From: Agapanthus africanus
Lineage: Eukaryota > Streptophyta > Magnoliopsida > Asparagales > Amaryllidaceae
DNA: 64,000 bases
Direction: 5' to 3'
Assembly: GCA_030015575.1 (NCBI GenBank)
Contig: CM057342.1
Coordinates: forward strand, 264,392,867 to 264,456,866
Position 1 is the first letter of the stretch, and the number at the start of each line of letters is the position of its first letter. Below the pieces are notes generated by a model. That model made no database searches, was not told the origin of the DNA, and saw only the letters and a program-made list of their open reading frames with translations. Positions 24,682 to 37,463 of the stretch are shown one piece after another. Made by a program: the position numbers and the translations under genes.

Positions 24682-26460
24682 TGTCACGGTCCGAAATATT
24701 AGCTCGTGACCAGCACTTGAACCACGCAACGTCTAAAGGCATAACAGAATTCAAGTAAGCTAAAACCCAGAAATTTAAACCTTTTAGAAAAATAGAGGTG
24801 AAGTTTTGAAATAAAGGTATAATAAAATCGAGTTTTCTTAATGCATAAGAAAAGAACATGAATGATGCAAGTGAAATTTACTAGTTTGAAAACATGTTTC
24901 ATCTTTTAAAAAATTTGGCAGCACCTACTTTATATATTTTGATCCAAAACCACAAGTACATAATAAGAATAATGGCATCCCCAAGCGGGAGCTAGCTCTT
25001 CGCCAAACGGCGGATCACAACCACGCAAGACAATATATAAAAGTATATGACGCCCAACGGCGAAGTTCACCACAAAAAGATAAAGAAAAGCAAGACATAT
25101 AACTCACAAGTAGCGGAAACCCCTCGCTCTAAGTCTTGCAACCACAATCCCACCAAGTCTCATTACTTATACAAAGTCTAATTTTGATTGATTGATGGAG
25201 TTAACTAGATACAATATGAAATGTAATACAAGAGTGGGTACGATACAAATGTCCCACCTACCACTGCAAAACACCCAAAAGAAACTGTGTGCCAGCGATA
25301 CCACTAGTGATCCACGCGGTCAACCTGCAAGAACTGTGGCACAACGGGGGTGAGCTGCCAACTCATGAATAGAAAAATATCTACAAGTAGAAATCGAATA
25401 AACAACGACTCCTAGGTCAACTATATCATAAAGGTAATACTATGATATCTAGGGTGACCGGGTCTGTATATGTGCCAACAAGGTAGTCACTACCTATATG
25501 CATGCGGATAACATCCAACAGTAATAATCAATGCATGTAGATATGTGGATCTTGTCCACCCATAAATCAATGTCTATAAGCATGTGTATAATCTTCAATA
25601 GTAGAATCAATGTATGTATGTATGCATGTATGTGGATCTAGTCCACGCGTCAACCTCTGACGCAACAATATCATGCATGTAAATATCATAAAAGAGTATG
25701 CATGAAAGTATGAGGATATATATATCAACGGTGTCCCTCTCGACACATCAAATCATAGAACCTGAGTGCCTAGCATCGACACTCGAAAACATCATGAAAA
25801 CCGTGCCCAGCATCGGCACGTAAATCCTCATATATCGGGTTCCGTCAGTCCGGATCGGCCCACGGGCTCCGTCTGCGGAATTGGCCCTCGGCCCTAGCAG
25901 TACGAGTTGGCCCGAATCCATCTCGCTACTCCGGTCGATATCCTCCGGATAACCTTCGAGTCTAAATACTATCGCCGGTAGGTAGTGCTCCCCTGCCGGG
26001 CTCACCGTCTAACAAATACGAGTCTTCTTGCCCTGGGGTACCTCTCCGGGTCCACCATATACCCGCAATCGGTGCCTACCACTTCTCGAATCGGGTATAC
26101 TCACACAACCTCTCTGGAACCGAGAAAACTCATGGTGGACGCACTGAAATATCATATCAAGAGAAACCGGGTTTTTTAAACAGTGCGTATTTTCTTAAAA
26201 TAATACCACGGTTCTCAAATCCAGAAATCCCATAAATCCAAACTCAATGCGTAAATCCATGCAATGTGTCGTATGACACTAAGAGTAAAAAGGGAAAACC
26301 GCTCTTTTAAAAGAATCCAGTTTTGAAAATGTCTCATGTGGTCCCTATTTCCTTGAAATCAAGTCAATATCATCCAAGTATATAACATATGTATGTATGT
26401 AGGTATGGATGTGCAAATGGATACATACATGAATATGAGTGTAGCACTGCTATGAATATA

Positions 26461-26854
26461 CAGTGTGCATGTGCGCAAGTATGGAGATATCAATATATGA
26501 ATACACTAGTATGAATATACAGTGTGCATGTGCGCAAGTATGAAGATCTCAATATAAGTGTGCACTAGTATGAATATACAGTATGAATGTGCGCAAGAAT
26601 GAAGATATCAATATATGTGTGCACTGGTATGAATATACAGTGTGCATGTGCGCAAGTATGAAGATATCAATATATGTGTGCACTGGTATGAATATACAGT
26701 GTGCATGTGCGCAAGTATGAAGATATCAATATATGTGTGCACTGGTATGAATATACAGTGTGCATGTGCGCGAGTATGAAGATATCAATATATTTGTGCA
26801 CTGGTATGAATATACAGTGTGCATGTGCCCAAGTATGGAGATATCAATATATAT
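26461..26854. repeat. 59-bp minisatellite in L1 left LTR
   Basis: Unit starts (cagtgtgcatgtgcgcaagt and variants) are at 26461, 26520, 26579, 26638, 26697, 26756 and 26815, a strict 59-bp period of about 6.7 copies. Because 59 is not a multiple of three, the units give overlapping repeat-peptide ORFs in several frames, which are not genes. Confidence 0.93.
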
Positions 26855-28392
26855 ATGTGCAAGCAGGTTATGCGAAGAGTCATACCATGATGCAGCAATC
26901 CTACTGTGTAGTGACATGGTAATTATCGATGATGAAGTGTGTGAGCCTACAAACTGTGTACGTGTAACATACGCATCATCGATAATGGTGCAGGTGTACT
27001 ATCACAGGTATATGCGATGCAATAATAATATCATGAATGCAGCACAAGGTAAATCATCAGCTAAAATCTATAAGGTATATGTAACTATCATATGTCCGAG
27101 TCGGTGAATCTATCAATCGGCATCTAGCCCGGTAACATCGCGTATGGTATAATCCATCGTACGGCAACCTCTAGTCAAGGGTAAGGATCAATCATCAAGT
27201 CAAACTCATCACGCATGGAATATCATAGTGCGGCGGCATTATACTAATAGGGATCCTATCATCCTATAAGACAAATAAGGGTATGGCCTAGTATCACACA
27301 CGGCCTATCATCCATGATTCACATCATTCTATAAATGTATGTATACCTATGTGCCTATGTCCCGGTTCACATCCGCAATAATCTTATATTAGGAGACCGA
27401 CAGAGTATAAATCAACTCGATCGACTCGCATCCGTATACCATCATATCATCATGTCATCATATCAGTCTTATATTCTTTCATCGCATTTAAATCACCTAT
27501 CAAATCGAATTGCATAAACATTCTATCACTACAAGTATAAGTATCTAATCTAACATACACATCTGAACCATACAATCGGATTTTTAAAGAAGCGAATCGT
27601 AGTTTTGAAAATAGGGGTTATGGTGTTTTTAAGAAAGAGATATCATTTGAAAATCCGTAACATCCCTCAAGGTATATGTTTAAAAGATACATACGATTCT
27701 TCGGTTTAGAAAAAGTATGGTTCGGATGACGCATCGACAACGACTATATATTCCTACAGTACCCTAAACGGCAATATCGCTAAATGACATCCTATGATAG
27801 TCGTAACGTATCATTCTAACTATCCTCTAGTTTCTAATATGGTTTCGTAGCTATCTCATTCTAACCCTAGTTTCCTAATCTAGGTTTCCTAACCATACTC
27901 TATAAATCGGTTTTCCATCAAAAAGTTGCGGGAGTGCTATACGCCATCCACCCGACTTCCCCGGTAGATATAGATCTACTCACCGTATTCCTCGCTCGCC
28001 GAAGTCGATGACGCCTCGCTCCGTCGCTTCGAAACCCATGCGAAGGTACCTACAATAACAACACATATTGTAACGATATTAAAATCAAGGCGGAAAACCA
28101 AAACGGCACGTGCATTGCTCGTAGGTTAGAACTTATAGCTTATGCATACAAAATCAATCAAACAACCTTTGTTGTCGATGTACAAACATGCGACAACCAA
28201 AAACGAATCCAGATATCAAAACTCATCATTCAAAATACGGAAAACATATCCTAAATCACACACAAGTGTTCCTAGATTTTGACTCAGGTCAAATAAATCC
28301 AAGCAAACAAGTTTAGGGTGATGTATAAGGTATATGTGAGCTACTGAACCAACCTAGGCCCCTACATTCACCAAGTGGCCGGCAACTTCCTC

Positions 28393-28659
28393 CTAAAATC
28401 CGATCTCGCCGGCCAGGGGGTCTCTGTTAGGGTTCATCAGGTTAGAGAGGTCTCCTAGTAGTATATCTAGGCCAGTAGTATTGTTTGGTTGCCTCAGTAA
28501 TTCCCTGGGTTGCTCCAGATACCCTATAGGCACACTATAAGTCACAAAACTGATATGGGTCAATTCTTGAGTTCGTGCAACGGGTTCAGCTCTATGGCTC
28601 AGGTCATGAATCGTGTTACCATGGTCATGTAAACACTCACCAATGTCCCCAGATTTCAC
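28393..28659 (-). other. 88-codon ORF inside L1 left LTR
   Basis: This open frame on the element strand has a near-identical counterpart at 57874-58140 in the right LTR (two to three residue changes). An acceptor-like tctatag precedes it closely. I do not recognise the product. Since the LTR copies are ~97% identical, chance survival of the frame is possible, and so is a captured host exon. Confidence 0.35.
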
Positions 28660-29668
28660 CTATAGATATTAAAAAAAAATCAAGTAGAACCAAACCCCCT
28701 TAAACACCTTCAGGTAACTACCCTACAGAACCCACACCCTAACTCTTTTACCAACCCGGGGTCACCGGAATTTCTCCAATAGCCGCCGGACAAAACCAGT
28801 GGGAAGGGTCTCGTTCGTCAGGTGGTCACTTAGGGTTACCAGTACAACACTATGATACTGTTTGTTTTCCCAGTGAATGCTCGGGGTCACAGCAGGTCAG
28901 CAACCTCATAAAACGACACTAAAACACGATATGACACAAAACTAATCTAAAGAGAAGAAATTATACCTCATCTAGTCCACTCAAGGCAGCACTAACTTCC
29001 CAACGTCGTCAAAATCCCACTTTGCTCGGTTCCACGTGTAGAGGAGAAGATGGGGTTTATGTTTTGTGAAGGGAGTGTAGGGTTTTTGGGAGTGTTTGGA
29101 GGTAGATTTAGGGTTCTTTGAGGAGGGTTGTAAGGTTGAGGAGATGAGGAAGAAGGAGGAGAAAATGATGGCCAAGGGTTATGGCAGCAGCAGCCCCCTC
29201 CCCCTCTCACAATTACACACACACACTCTCTCTCTCTCTTCAAAGCCCACCTAACCTAATCATTATGTCTCCTTTTGACTTTTCCTTTTTCTCATTTCTT
29301 TTTCTCACCAAAATGAACGCATACACCCATATAAAACCACAAATGAAATAACATGTAACCAAATGCAACATGTCATGTTGCACTAACCATGAAAACTGTA
29401 GAAACGCGGATTGGCTTAATCGCGATTAGCAGTGCACTAATCGGTTTTTTATCAAAACTGCGTATAATAAATTTTAAAATTGCCAAATCCGTTAGATATA
29501 TTATTAAATGAATAAATTATTATAATTTTCATTTATTTCACAAATATTGGTATATATTTATACCCTTTTTCGAAAATCCCAATTTCGCAAATCGGGCAGT
29601 TTTCGGGAAATATATTATTTTAATATTAAGTTCCAAAAATAATATTTTATGTTTTCTGAAATGTTACA

Positions 29669-32600
29669 GTCTTCACCCCTTAAATAAATTCGGTCCCCGA
29701 ATTTAAATTTAAACCCCAAAATCTAAAACATTTCAATAATCAGCTCAAATCACGGGGCTTCGAAATCATGGAAAACGCAGAAATAACACAACGCGCCAAG
29801 TGCGCATGAAAACGAGTGCAAAACTCAAAATCGAACTCCGTCAAGCGTCATGCATATCATTGGATTTGCACGCATATCCTCGGAGTTACAATAGGGATGC
29901 AGATCTCGAAATCCACTACTGAAATCCAACATACACTAGTCAAATACTATAATACGTGTATATTACGCATCTTTGAAAACTCCAAAATTTGAATAAAATA
30001 CATGCAAAATCTTTTCTAAATCGCCGCGGGAATACGTAACTCACGGCATAACTGACAGACGCTCATTTTAAAATAATTATATATATCCATATATGTTTAC
30101 TTAAATACACGTTCCATCGTTTTCAAAATATCCCAAAAGTTTTCCCTTTATAAACATTCTTGTCACTCACGGGCACATAGGAAATAGCGAGACTATAGCT
30201 CTTCTTGAAAACCCTTTTGGTAATCTTTAATGCATGCAGAGTACTCAGGTACTGTCCTCAGATCAGTCATGTTTAGCTACTACACAATATAGTGCCCAAC
30301 ACGAAAACAAAGTGCTCAAAAGCAAAATCAGTCTCAAAAGGCGTATCCAAAAAAAAACATATGCGCCTGGTGCGCATGGAAATCAAATCCAAATACAGGT
30401 GCCACAATACGCACGAAGCAAAACTAAGTGCAACGGGTGTGCACAAAAGCATCTGTCCACTGCAACGGTGTGCATGACAACAATATCGGGTGCATTTGAT
30501 ATGCACAAGAATCCAATCAGGTGCACAAAAAAATATTGAGTATCAAAATCGAATAGACGGTATACAACACATTTCAATCCAAATCCAAATCAGGTATACC
30601 GTGGTATATAGTCGCACAACTATATGCATCAACGTGCACAAAAGCAAATCGAATAATAAGGTGCATGAAAACTATGTCGAAAGCTTAAATCAAATCATAT
30701 GCATGCCCTAGGCATGAAATCTCAGTGAATATCTTGAATGACATCAAAATGAAGTCAGGTGCTACTGTGGTGCACAAAATACGTATCAATGCACTACAAG
30801 CACATATAAGTTATACCGAGTGCAAAAGTTAAATCATCCGTATGAAATCCATGAAATCATAAACATGTGCGGCTAAGGCACAAAATTGACATCAAACGCA
30901 ATAGGCATGCACAACTCGCAAATCAACACAACGGTGTATAAAATATATGTCAAGTGTGACAACTATGCGCAAAACGTAAATACCCAGTAGGTGCAGCCAT
31001 GGTGCACGAAATCAATATCAGGAAACTCGTCATCAAAACTCAAATCCAAGCGATATAAGCGTGATACTCGGATCACAAACGCAAATCGCAAAAAGGACAT
31101 TGAGGTACACCTCCTACAACGTCGAAAAAAAAATTGGTGTGCCTAAAACTGGTGGGGCAAGAACATTCGCTCGCCTCTGCTCATGGCCTGGCGTCCTCTG
31201 TCCTTGGGTCCTTATCTTCTCTGTGGATTATCAATCCCGCAATCCATCGGCTCATCGGCCCTGTCAGGTGTGCTAACATGGACAATTCCGTTCTGGCACT
31301 TCTCTGGTCATCTCTTGGTTAATCATCACGTCCTCTCGTAAAGCAGCCCGTTGCTGGTGTCGGCCTCTGGTTCTCTGAATGTACGTGACCCATCTGATCC
31401 TGGGTGCAAATCTCATTGCAGCAGTGTCCCGGAAGGAATCCTGCTCAAGGTCTCTTCCGATCTTGCCTATGCTGAACTGTACGGAGGCTGGTACTCTTAC
31501 ATAATCTTTTCTCGTTTTCTGGACATCTACGTGTCCCGCACACATTTCCTCAGAAACTGGCCGTATCCAAACGCCTCTGTAAGCATATCAGGTATCTGAT
31601 CTTGATGGAGAATAGCAACAGCTCGTCAGCATCTCGCTTGAACCTCTGGCCCCACTCGTCTGTATCATCGTCCACTTCGACGTCACATCGTGTTGTCTGC
31701 GTACTGCTACTGTTCTCGGCCTCTGTCAATCCGGAGTCTCTCACACGGACTCAAAGTCACGGACTCGAAGTGTTCATCACTCGGTAGAAGATATCTGGCC
31801 GAACACGTCCCCGGGAGCTCGTCCCAACCATCGGAGGAATACTCAATACCCGTCCGTTCTCGATCAACTCACAACGCCTCTGGGTGAGGTTCTCTATCCA
31901 AAGCTGGTCAGCTTGCTGATCTCTTATCACATGGTATCCGGACGGCGTCAAACTTTTTGATCGAGTCATCAAGGTCCCAAAATTTCCCAAAGGCACAACA
32001 CCTGAGCGCGGTCTAAAAATATCTGGTATATAGCACAGCACCTCTGGACCAGCCGTAGAAGGGAAAACCCAAGCCTCACTGATGGCACCGCTAAACTGCC
32101 ACAAACCCTAAGGTTCAAAGCAGTTCCATGGTTATCATGTCGAGTTAGGGTTTCATTCTTCTAGAGGGTCCACAGAATTACCTGCATGTTCCTCCGAACA
32201 CTTTAAACTTGGGAAAATGGTGTCCTGGCACTCGTTCGAACCTTTTAGCTTCACCAATACCACATGTGACTATTCTTCGCCCGCATGCAAAACAATGCCT
32301 CAATCCTCCAGGAAAGGTGATACATCGGCGGTCGTCTCTGGATCGGTCTGCTCTAGATCTGAGTAAGACCCTTTCCATACTGGAAATCTTCAACTCAACT
32401 GGGCCTGCGTCAACGCATCAATCTGACGAATCACCTTCGTCTCTCAAATTGGGGTAGACTAGCTATCATCTGTCGCATTTCTGCCTGGAAGCTTTGGCGA
32501 TCTTAGCTCGTAAGCTCTGGAAGCGACATCCCATCAATCTCAGCAACTGCTGGGTCACCTGTCTACAAGGTAGGCGACATCATAATCTCTGAGGTACGCT

Positions 32601-33248
32601 GTACATCAACAGTCTTCTCGCAACTGGCAGCTCTAACAATGGCCCGATTGTTCGGTATAAAACCAAGCACTCGCCTCCACAAGATGTCACAACAAAAATA
32701 CTAACTCAAGACGTTCCCACATCACCAGAAAACACAATGGGCGGCCCTCGTACCAGACGAGCTCGCCTTGACCGCAACATTAGCAGCAGCTCAAACTGTG
32801 CTCAAACTATGGTGACAGGAACCTCAATCGAGTATCGAAGAAAGCAGATCAACGGCATGGGAGGAACGACAGATCCAGAATGGATACATGATCATAAGAA
32901 GGAACAACATCAATGAACGTATGATCATGGAACTAATAGAATCGAGGATATCCAATGGATGTATAATCATGGGTATGAAGAGATTCATAAGTCTAAAAAA
33001 TATGCACATCTTAAGGTTTCCTAAGTGGAGTATCGTATTGTAAATATGCCGCGGAACATACGTACGGTACATCACTCTACTCAAGCTACCTACTCCATCA
33101 ATCAGGGTCAGCCTATGAAACGAAAGTTCGGGTCTAATACCCCCCGCTCAAGTCTAAGTTCCATAAGGTCAAGCCTAGGTTCCGAAATACATACTCGCCC
33201 TAGACTCTGCATAGTCAAACATAGACTCGAACAAAGGTTAAACCTAAC
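29669..33248 (-). other. L1 interior, non-coding
   Basis: This 3.6 kb interior has no recognised protein domain on either strand. Its parts in element order are: near the primer site, a single half-motif ccgcggaac (33049-33057); a stretch with repeated gatcatg words (about 32870-32980); a block homologous to the C2/C4 leaders (about 31975-32240); a diffuse array of words like ggtgcacaaaa (about 30285-31030); and a purine tract aaggggtgaagac (RC of 29669-29681) abutting the left LTR. Confidence 0.75.
31975..32240 (-). repeat. Copia-leader-like block inside L1
   Basis: It aligns by eye with C2 (about 53160-53420) and C4 (about 12145-12420). Shared words in order include aatttcc, cagccgtagaaggg, accctaaggttcaaag, cgagtta and ctagagggtcca. 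Identity looks near 70%, and the orientation relative to the primer site is the same. Confidence 0.72.
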
Positions 33249-33260
33249 GCTCTGATACCA
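33249..33260 (-). other. L1 primer binding site, tRNA-iMet
   Basis: The element strand reads tggtatcagagc, four bases from the LTR edge. It is the same primer as in the copia elements of this window. Confidence 0.88.
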
Positions 33261-33264
33261 ACTT

Positions 33265-35222
33265 TGTCACGACCCGAAATATTAGCTCGTGACCGGCACT
33301 TAAACCATGCAACGTCTAAAGGCGTAACGGAATTCAAGTAAGCTGAAACCCAGAAATCTAAACCTTTTAGAAAAATAGAGGTGAAGTTTTAAAATAAAGG
33401 TATAATGAAATCGAGTTTTCTTAATGCATAAGAAAAGAACATGAATGATGCAAGTGAAATTTACTAGTTTGAAAACATGTTTCGTCTTTTAAAAATTTTG
33501 GTAGCACCTCCATTGTATATTTTGATCTAAAACCACAAGTACATAATAAGAATAATGGCATCCCCAAGCGAAAGCTAGCTCTTCGCCAAATGGCGGATCA
33601 CAACCAAAACAAGACAATATATAAAAGTATACGACGCCTAACGGCGAAGTTCACCACAAAAAGATAAAGAAAAGCAAAACATATAACTCACAAGTAGCGG
33701 AAACCCTCGCTCTAAGTCTCGCAACCACAATCCCACTAAGTCTCATTACTTATACAAAGTCTAATTTTGATTGATTGATGGAGTTAACTAGATACAATAT
33801 GAAATGTAATACAAGAGTGAGTACGATACAAATGTCCCACCTACCACTGCAAAACACCCAAAAGAAACTGTGTGCCAGCGATGCCACCACTGATCCACGC
33901 GGTCAACCTGCAAGAACTGTGGCACAATGGGGGTGAGTTGCCAACTCGTGAATAGAAAAATATCTACAAGTAGAAATCGAATAAACAACGACTCCTAGGT
34001 CAACTATATCATAAAGGTAATACTATGATATCTAGGGTGACCGGGTCTGTATATGTGCCAACAAGGTAGTTACTACCTATATGCATGCGGATAACATCCA
34101 ACAGTAATAATCAATGCATGCAGATATGTGGATCTTGTACACCCATAAATCAATGTCTATAAGCATGTGTATAATCTCCAATAGTAGAATCAATGTATGT
34201 ATGTATGTATGTGGATCTAGTCCACGCGTCAACCACTGACGCAACAATATCATGCATGTAAATATCATAAAAGAGTGTGCATGAAAGTATGAGGATATAT
34301 ATATCAACGGTGTCCCTCTCGACACATCAAATCATGGAACCTAAGTGCCTAACATCGACACTCGAAAACATCATGAAAACCGTGCCCAGCATCGGCACGT
34401 AAATCCTCATATATCGGGCTCCGTCAGTCCGGATCGGCCCACGGGCTCCGTCTGCGGAATCGGCCCTCGGCCCCAGCAGTACGAGTCGGCCCGTATCCAT
34501 CTCGCTACTCCGGTCGGTATCCTCCGAATAACCACCGAGTCTAAATACTATCACCGGTAGGTAGTGCTCCCCTGCCGGGCTGACCGTCTAACAAATACGA
34601 GTCTTCTTGCCCCGGGGTACCTCATCAGGTCCACCATGTACCCGCAATTGGTGCCTACCACTCCTCGAATCGGGTATACTCACACAAGCTCTCTGGAACC
34701 GAGAAAACTCATTGTGGACGCACTGAAATATCATATCAAGAGAAACTGGGTTTTTAAAACAGTGTGTATTTTCTTAAAATAATACCACGGTTCTCAAATC
34801 CAGAAATCCCATAAATCCAAACTCAATGCATAAATCCATGCAATGTGTCGTATGACACTAAGAGTAAAAAGGGAAAACCGCTATTTTAAAAGAATCCAGT
34901 TTGAAAATGTCTCATGCGGTCCCTATTTCTTTGAAATCAAGTCAATATCATCCAGGTATGTAACATATATATGTATGTAGGTATGGATGTGCAAATGGAT
35001 ATATACGCGAATATGAGTGCAGAACTGCTATGAATATACAGTGTGCATGTGCGCAAGTATGGAGATATCAATATATGTGTGCACTAGTATGAATATACAG
35101 TGTGCATGTGCGCAAGTATGAAGATATCAATATATGTGTGCACTGGTATGAATATACAGTGTGTATGTGCGCAAGTATGAACATATCAATATATGTGTGC
35201 ACTGGTATGGATATACAGTGTG
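33265..35222 (-). repeat. L1 5' LTR (right copy), first piece
   Basis: It begins TGTCACGACCCG and matches 24682 onward. Minisatellite unit starts are at 35039, 35098, 35157 and 35216. C2 is inserted within the fourth unit. Confidence 0.93.
35218..35222. repeat. C2 target site duplication, left copy
   Basis: The bases gtgtg are identical to 56121-56125; both lie within a 59-bp minisatellite unit of L1. Confidence 0.9.
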
Positions 35223-37449
35223 TGTAGGGTTACTAGGCACACTAACAAGGCTCTACAAGGCATCGACCATGCCAAAATTAAAATTTTATGTGCCGCACAA
35301 CCCTAAGAAAGATCGTTAACTAGAGTTTAGGGGAAACTAATGGCAAGTAAACAACTTTACACTAAAGGGAACGCGATATACAACCTTTGTAGATCGGTCC
35401 TCCACTTCTAAAGCTCCTTGATGAAGTCCCTTCGCTGCGATCAAAGTTCTCTCGGGCTCTTGCATGGCTTCACGACGCGAAGGATGCGACCTTGCTTGAA
35501 GTCTCCGAGGCCGAAGATGATCTACGTCGAGGGAATTCCGACTCAAGCTCCTACTTCACTAACTAGAGAATTAGTGAAGTAAACACCCTAAACTAAAGTG
35601 CTAGTCTAGTAGAGGATGGAGAAATAGGAAGTGGGTTCTCTTTAGAATTTTGTTTCTCACTTTCTTTCTCACTTTAGATCAAACCCTAGCAAGCTTTTCT
35701 CTTGCTCAATGAAGAAGAGATGATGATGAACAAAAGAAAAGAAAATGAGGATAATGATTAAGTGAGTAGGCTAACCATGGTGAGAGAGTATCATATACTA
35801 ACCCTTGTAGAGACTTAACCCTAGGCTAATCTTTATGGTTGGGTTAAGAAAAATCCATAGTAAAAACAAAACCAAGTTGAATTAGTCAATGCATCCACAA
35901 GCTTCCACAAGCTTCATGCATTTTCTAATCCTCCTCTTGATTTTGTAATTACTTTAGATATTAAAAACCCAAAATAAAAATTAGCATAATGTAAGTCTCA
36001 TACACCCATGTATAGTATATCATCAACCATGATACAAAAATACAACACATTTTCATATATATCATATATATAGTAAAAATGTGTACAAGTGAGAAAAAAC
36101 CCTAAGTGAACATGTGTTAGTAAATGTAAACTAGTATATCTAATATACAATTATACACTTAATTATTAAATCAACACTTGACTTAATAATCCGGTCATAT
36201 CTCATATAACCGGCTAACATCCATCGTATCGACTTATCGAATCAACACTTGATTCGATAACCCGGTCATATCATATATAACCGACCGATACAAAAAGTCG
36301 CGAGAATAGAATACGGTATCACATACACGCATTATTCTCGGTCCCGCACATATCACATATGCGCTCCTATTTCGTTTTTCCTGAGCCAGTAAAAACTCTA
36401 TGTAGGACTCTAAAGACTCGTCAATACGCCGACAGTAGGTGATGATCACATCAAGCACCCACAAGCCGTCAGCGGTACTAGCTGGAAGTAACGGCTACCC
36501 GGGCATTGTGCGATCAGAAGATCAGCAAGCAAGCCCGCTCCAACTCCTGTAAAAGCCTACCGGTAACACTTTCCGTACAGTCCGGTCTCCTCGTCTGATA
36601 TGTCGCATATCAAGTTTAGGGGTGGTAAACGTCAGACCCCAATAACCGATGAGTCGTGCCGATGTAAGGCTCATAACGGGTCAAGAAACTACTGGTAACA
36701 CTTACCAGTAAATCTCTAAATCGGCCCTGGCCAGGGACTTCCCTGTTACGACCAATCGAGCACAGCGCAACATCAACCCCCAATACCGGGAGAGACGAAA
36801 CCCCTCCTATCGCTTATTGCCTCCATGTGACTCGGGACTGTACCCAAAAACCACCATTTTGCATGCCCTCATGGACGTGGTAAGGTGGAAATCAAAGCAC
36901 AGTGGGAATCACACAAGACTCTATGACGATCTCGGGTCTATAGACTAACCTGCACAAGTGTCACCAGAGAACTGCCATCTGACGTGAGATATAATACCAT
37001 CTGGGAGTTCTCGGCGAGTCCGTCCAGTGTACCCAGTCTCCATTGAGCACCCGTATACCATCTCTGATGTCAAACACCAATGGATATGGGATCATCCATC
37101 GCCCAACTCATGGGTCGAGATGCGTATACGCTAGTTTACACTGGTATATCAATGCCCCGTCTCGATACACCCATGACTAGGGACCTTGAAGGATGTACTT
37201 ATGGACTACCATGTCCCCACTAGTATGATCCGCATCATAGTCCAGGTAGTCAAGTACACATCCTAAGGGCTTTACCAACATTAACTATAAGACAGTATAA
37301 AGAGACAAGTATACATGTTAAAGTAAAGAGCAACCAGATAGCATACTATCATGACGAGCAAGAAAGTCCTCTCTATATATGTCCAAGCATCCAATATAAT
37401 ATACATCATCTGTACAATACTGGCCTCTAGGGCATACATACAACTAACA
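35223..37449 (-). repeat. C2 3' LTR (left copy)
   Basis: It starts TGTAGGG, ends ACTAACA, and contains the conserved caataccgggagagacga block (36781-36798). A purine tract (RC gcaagtgggagat) abuts it at 37450-37462. Confidence 0.95.
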
Positions 37450-37463
37450 ATCTCCCACTTGCA

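Larger units (their letters stand above)
24682..29668 (-). repeat. L1 3' LTR (left copy), ~4987 bp
   Basis: It begins TGTCACGGTCCG and ends TGTTACA, and is matched along its length by the two pieces of the right LTR. It contains a 59-bp minisatellite (26461-26854), an (AC)n(TC)n tract (29214-29241) and an 88-codon ORF (28393-28659) that is also present in the other LTR. Confidence 0.93.

Noticed and set aside
26461-26854. Possible CRISPR-like array
   Set aside because: The whole 59-bp unit repeats with no unique spacers, and the DNA is plant nuclear; it is a minisatellite in an LTR.
26701-27107. ORFs with repeated MHVRKYEDINI-like peptides, and the similar ORF at 56182-56588
   Set aside because: They are translations of the 59-bp minisatellite and flanking LTR. 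The period is not a multiple of three, so repeats appear in several frames; there is no protein family match.
29214-29241. (AC)n(TC)n tract as a regulatory element
   Set aside because: It is a simple microsatellite and shorter in the other LTR copy; nothing more can be supported.
35337-35546. 69-codon ORF, identical at 54023-54232
   Set aside because: It lies in both C2 LTRs and is identical only through LTR identity; no domain recognised.
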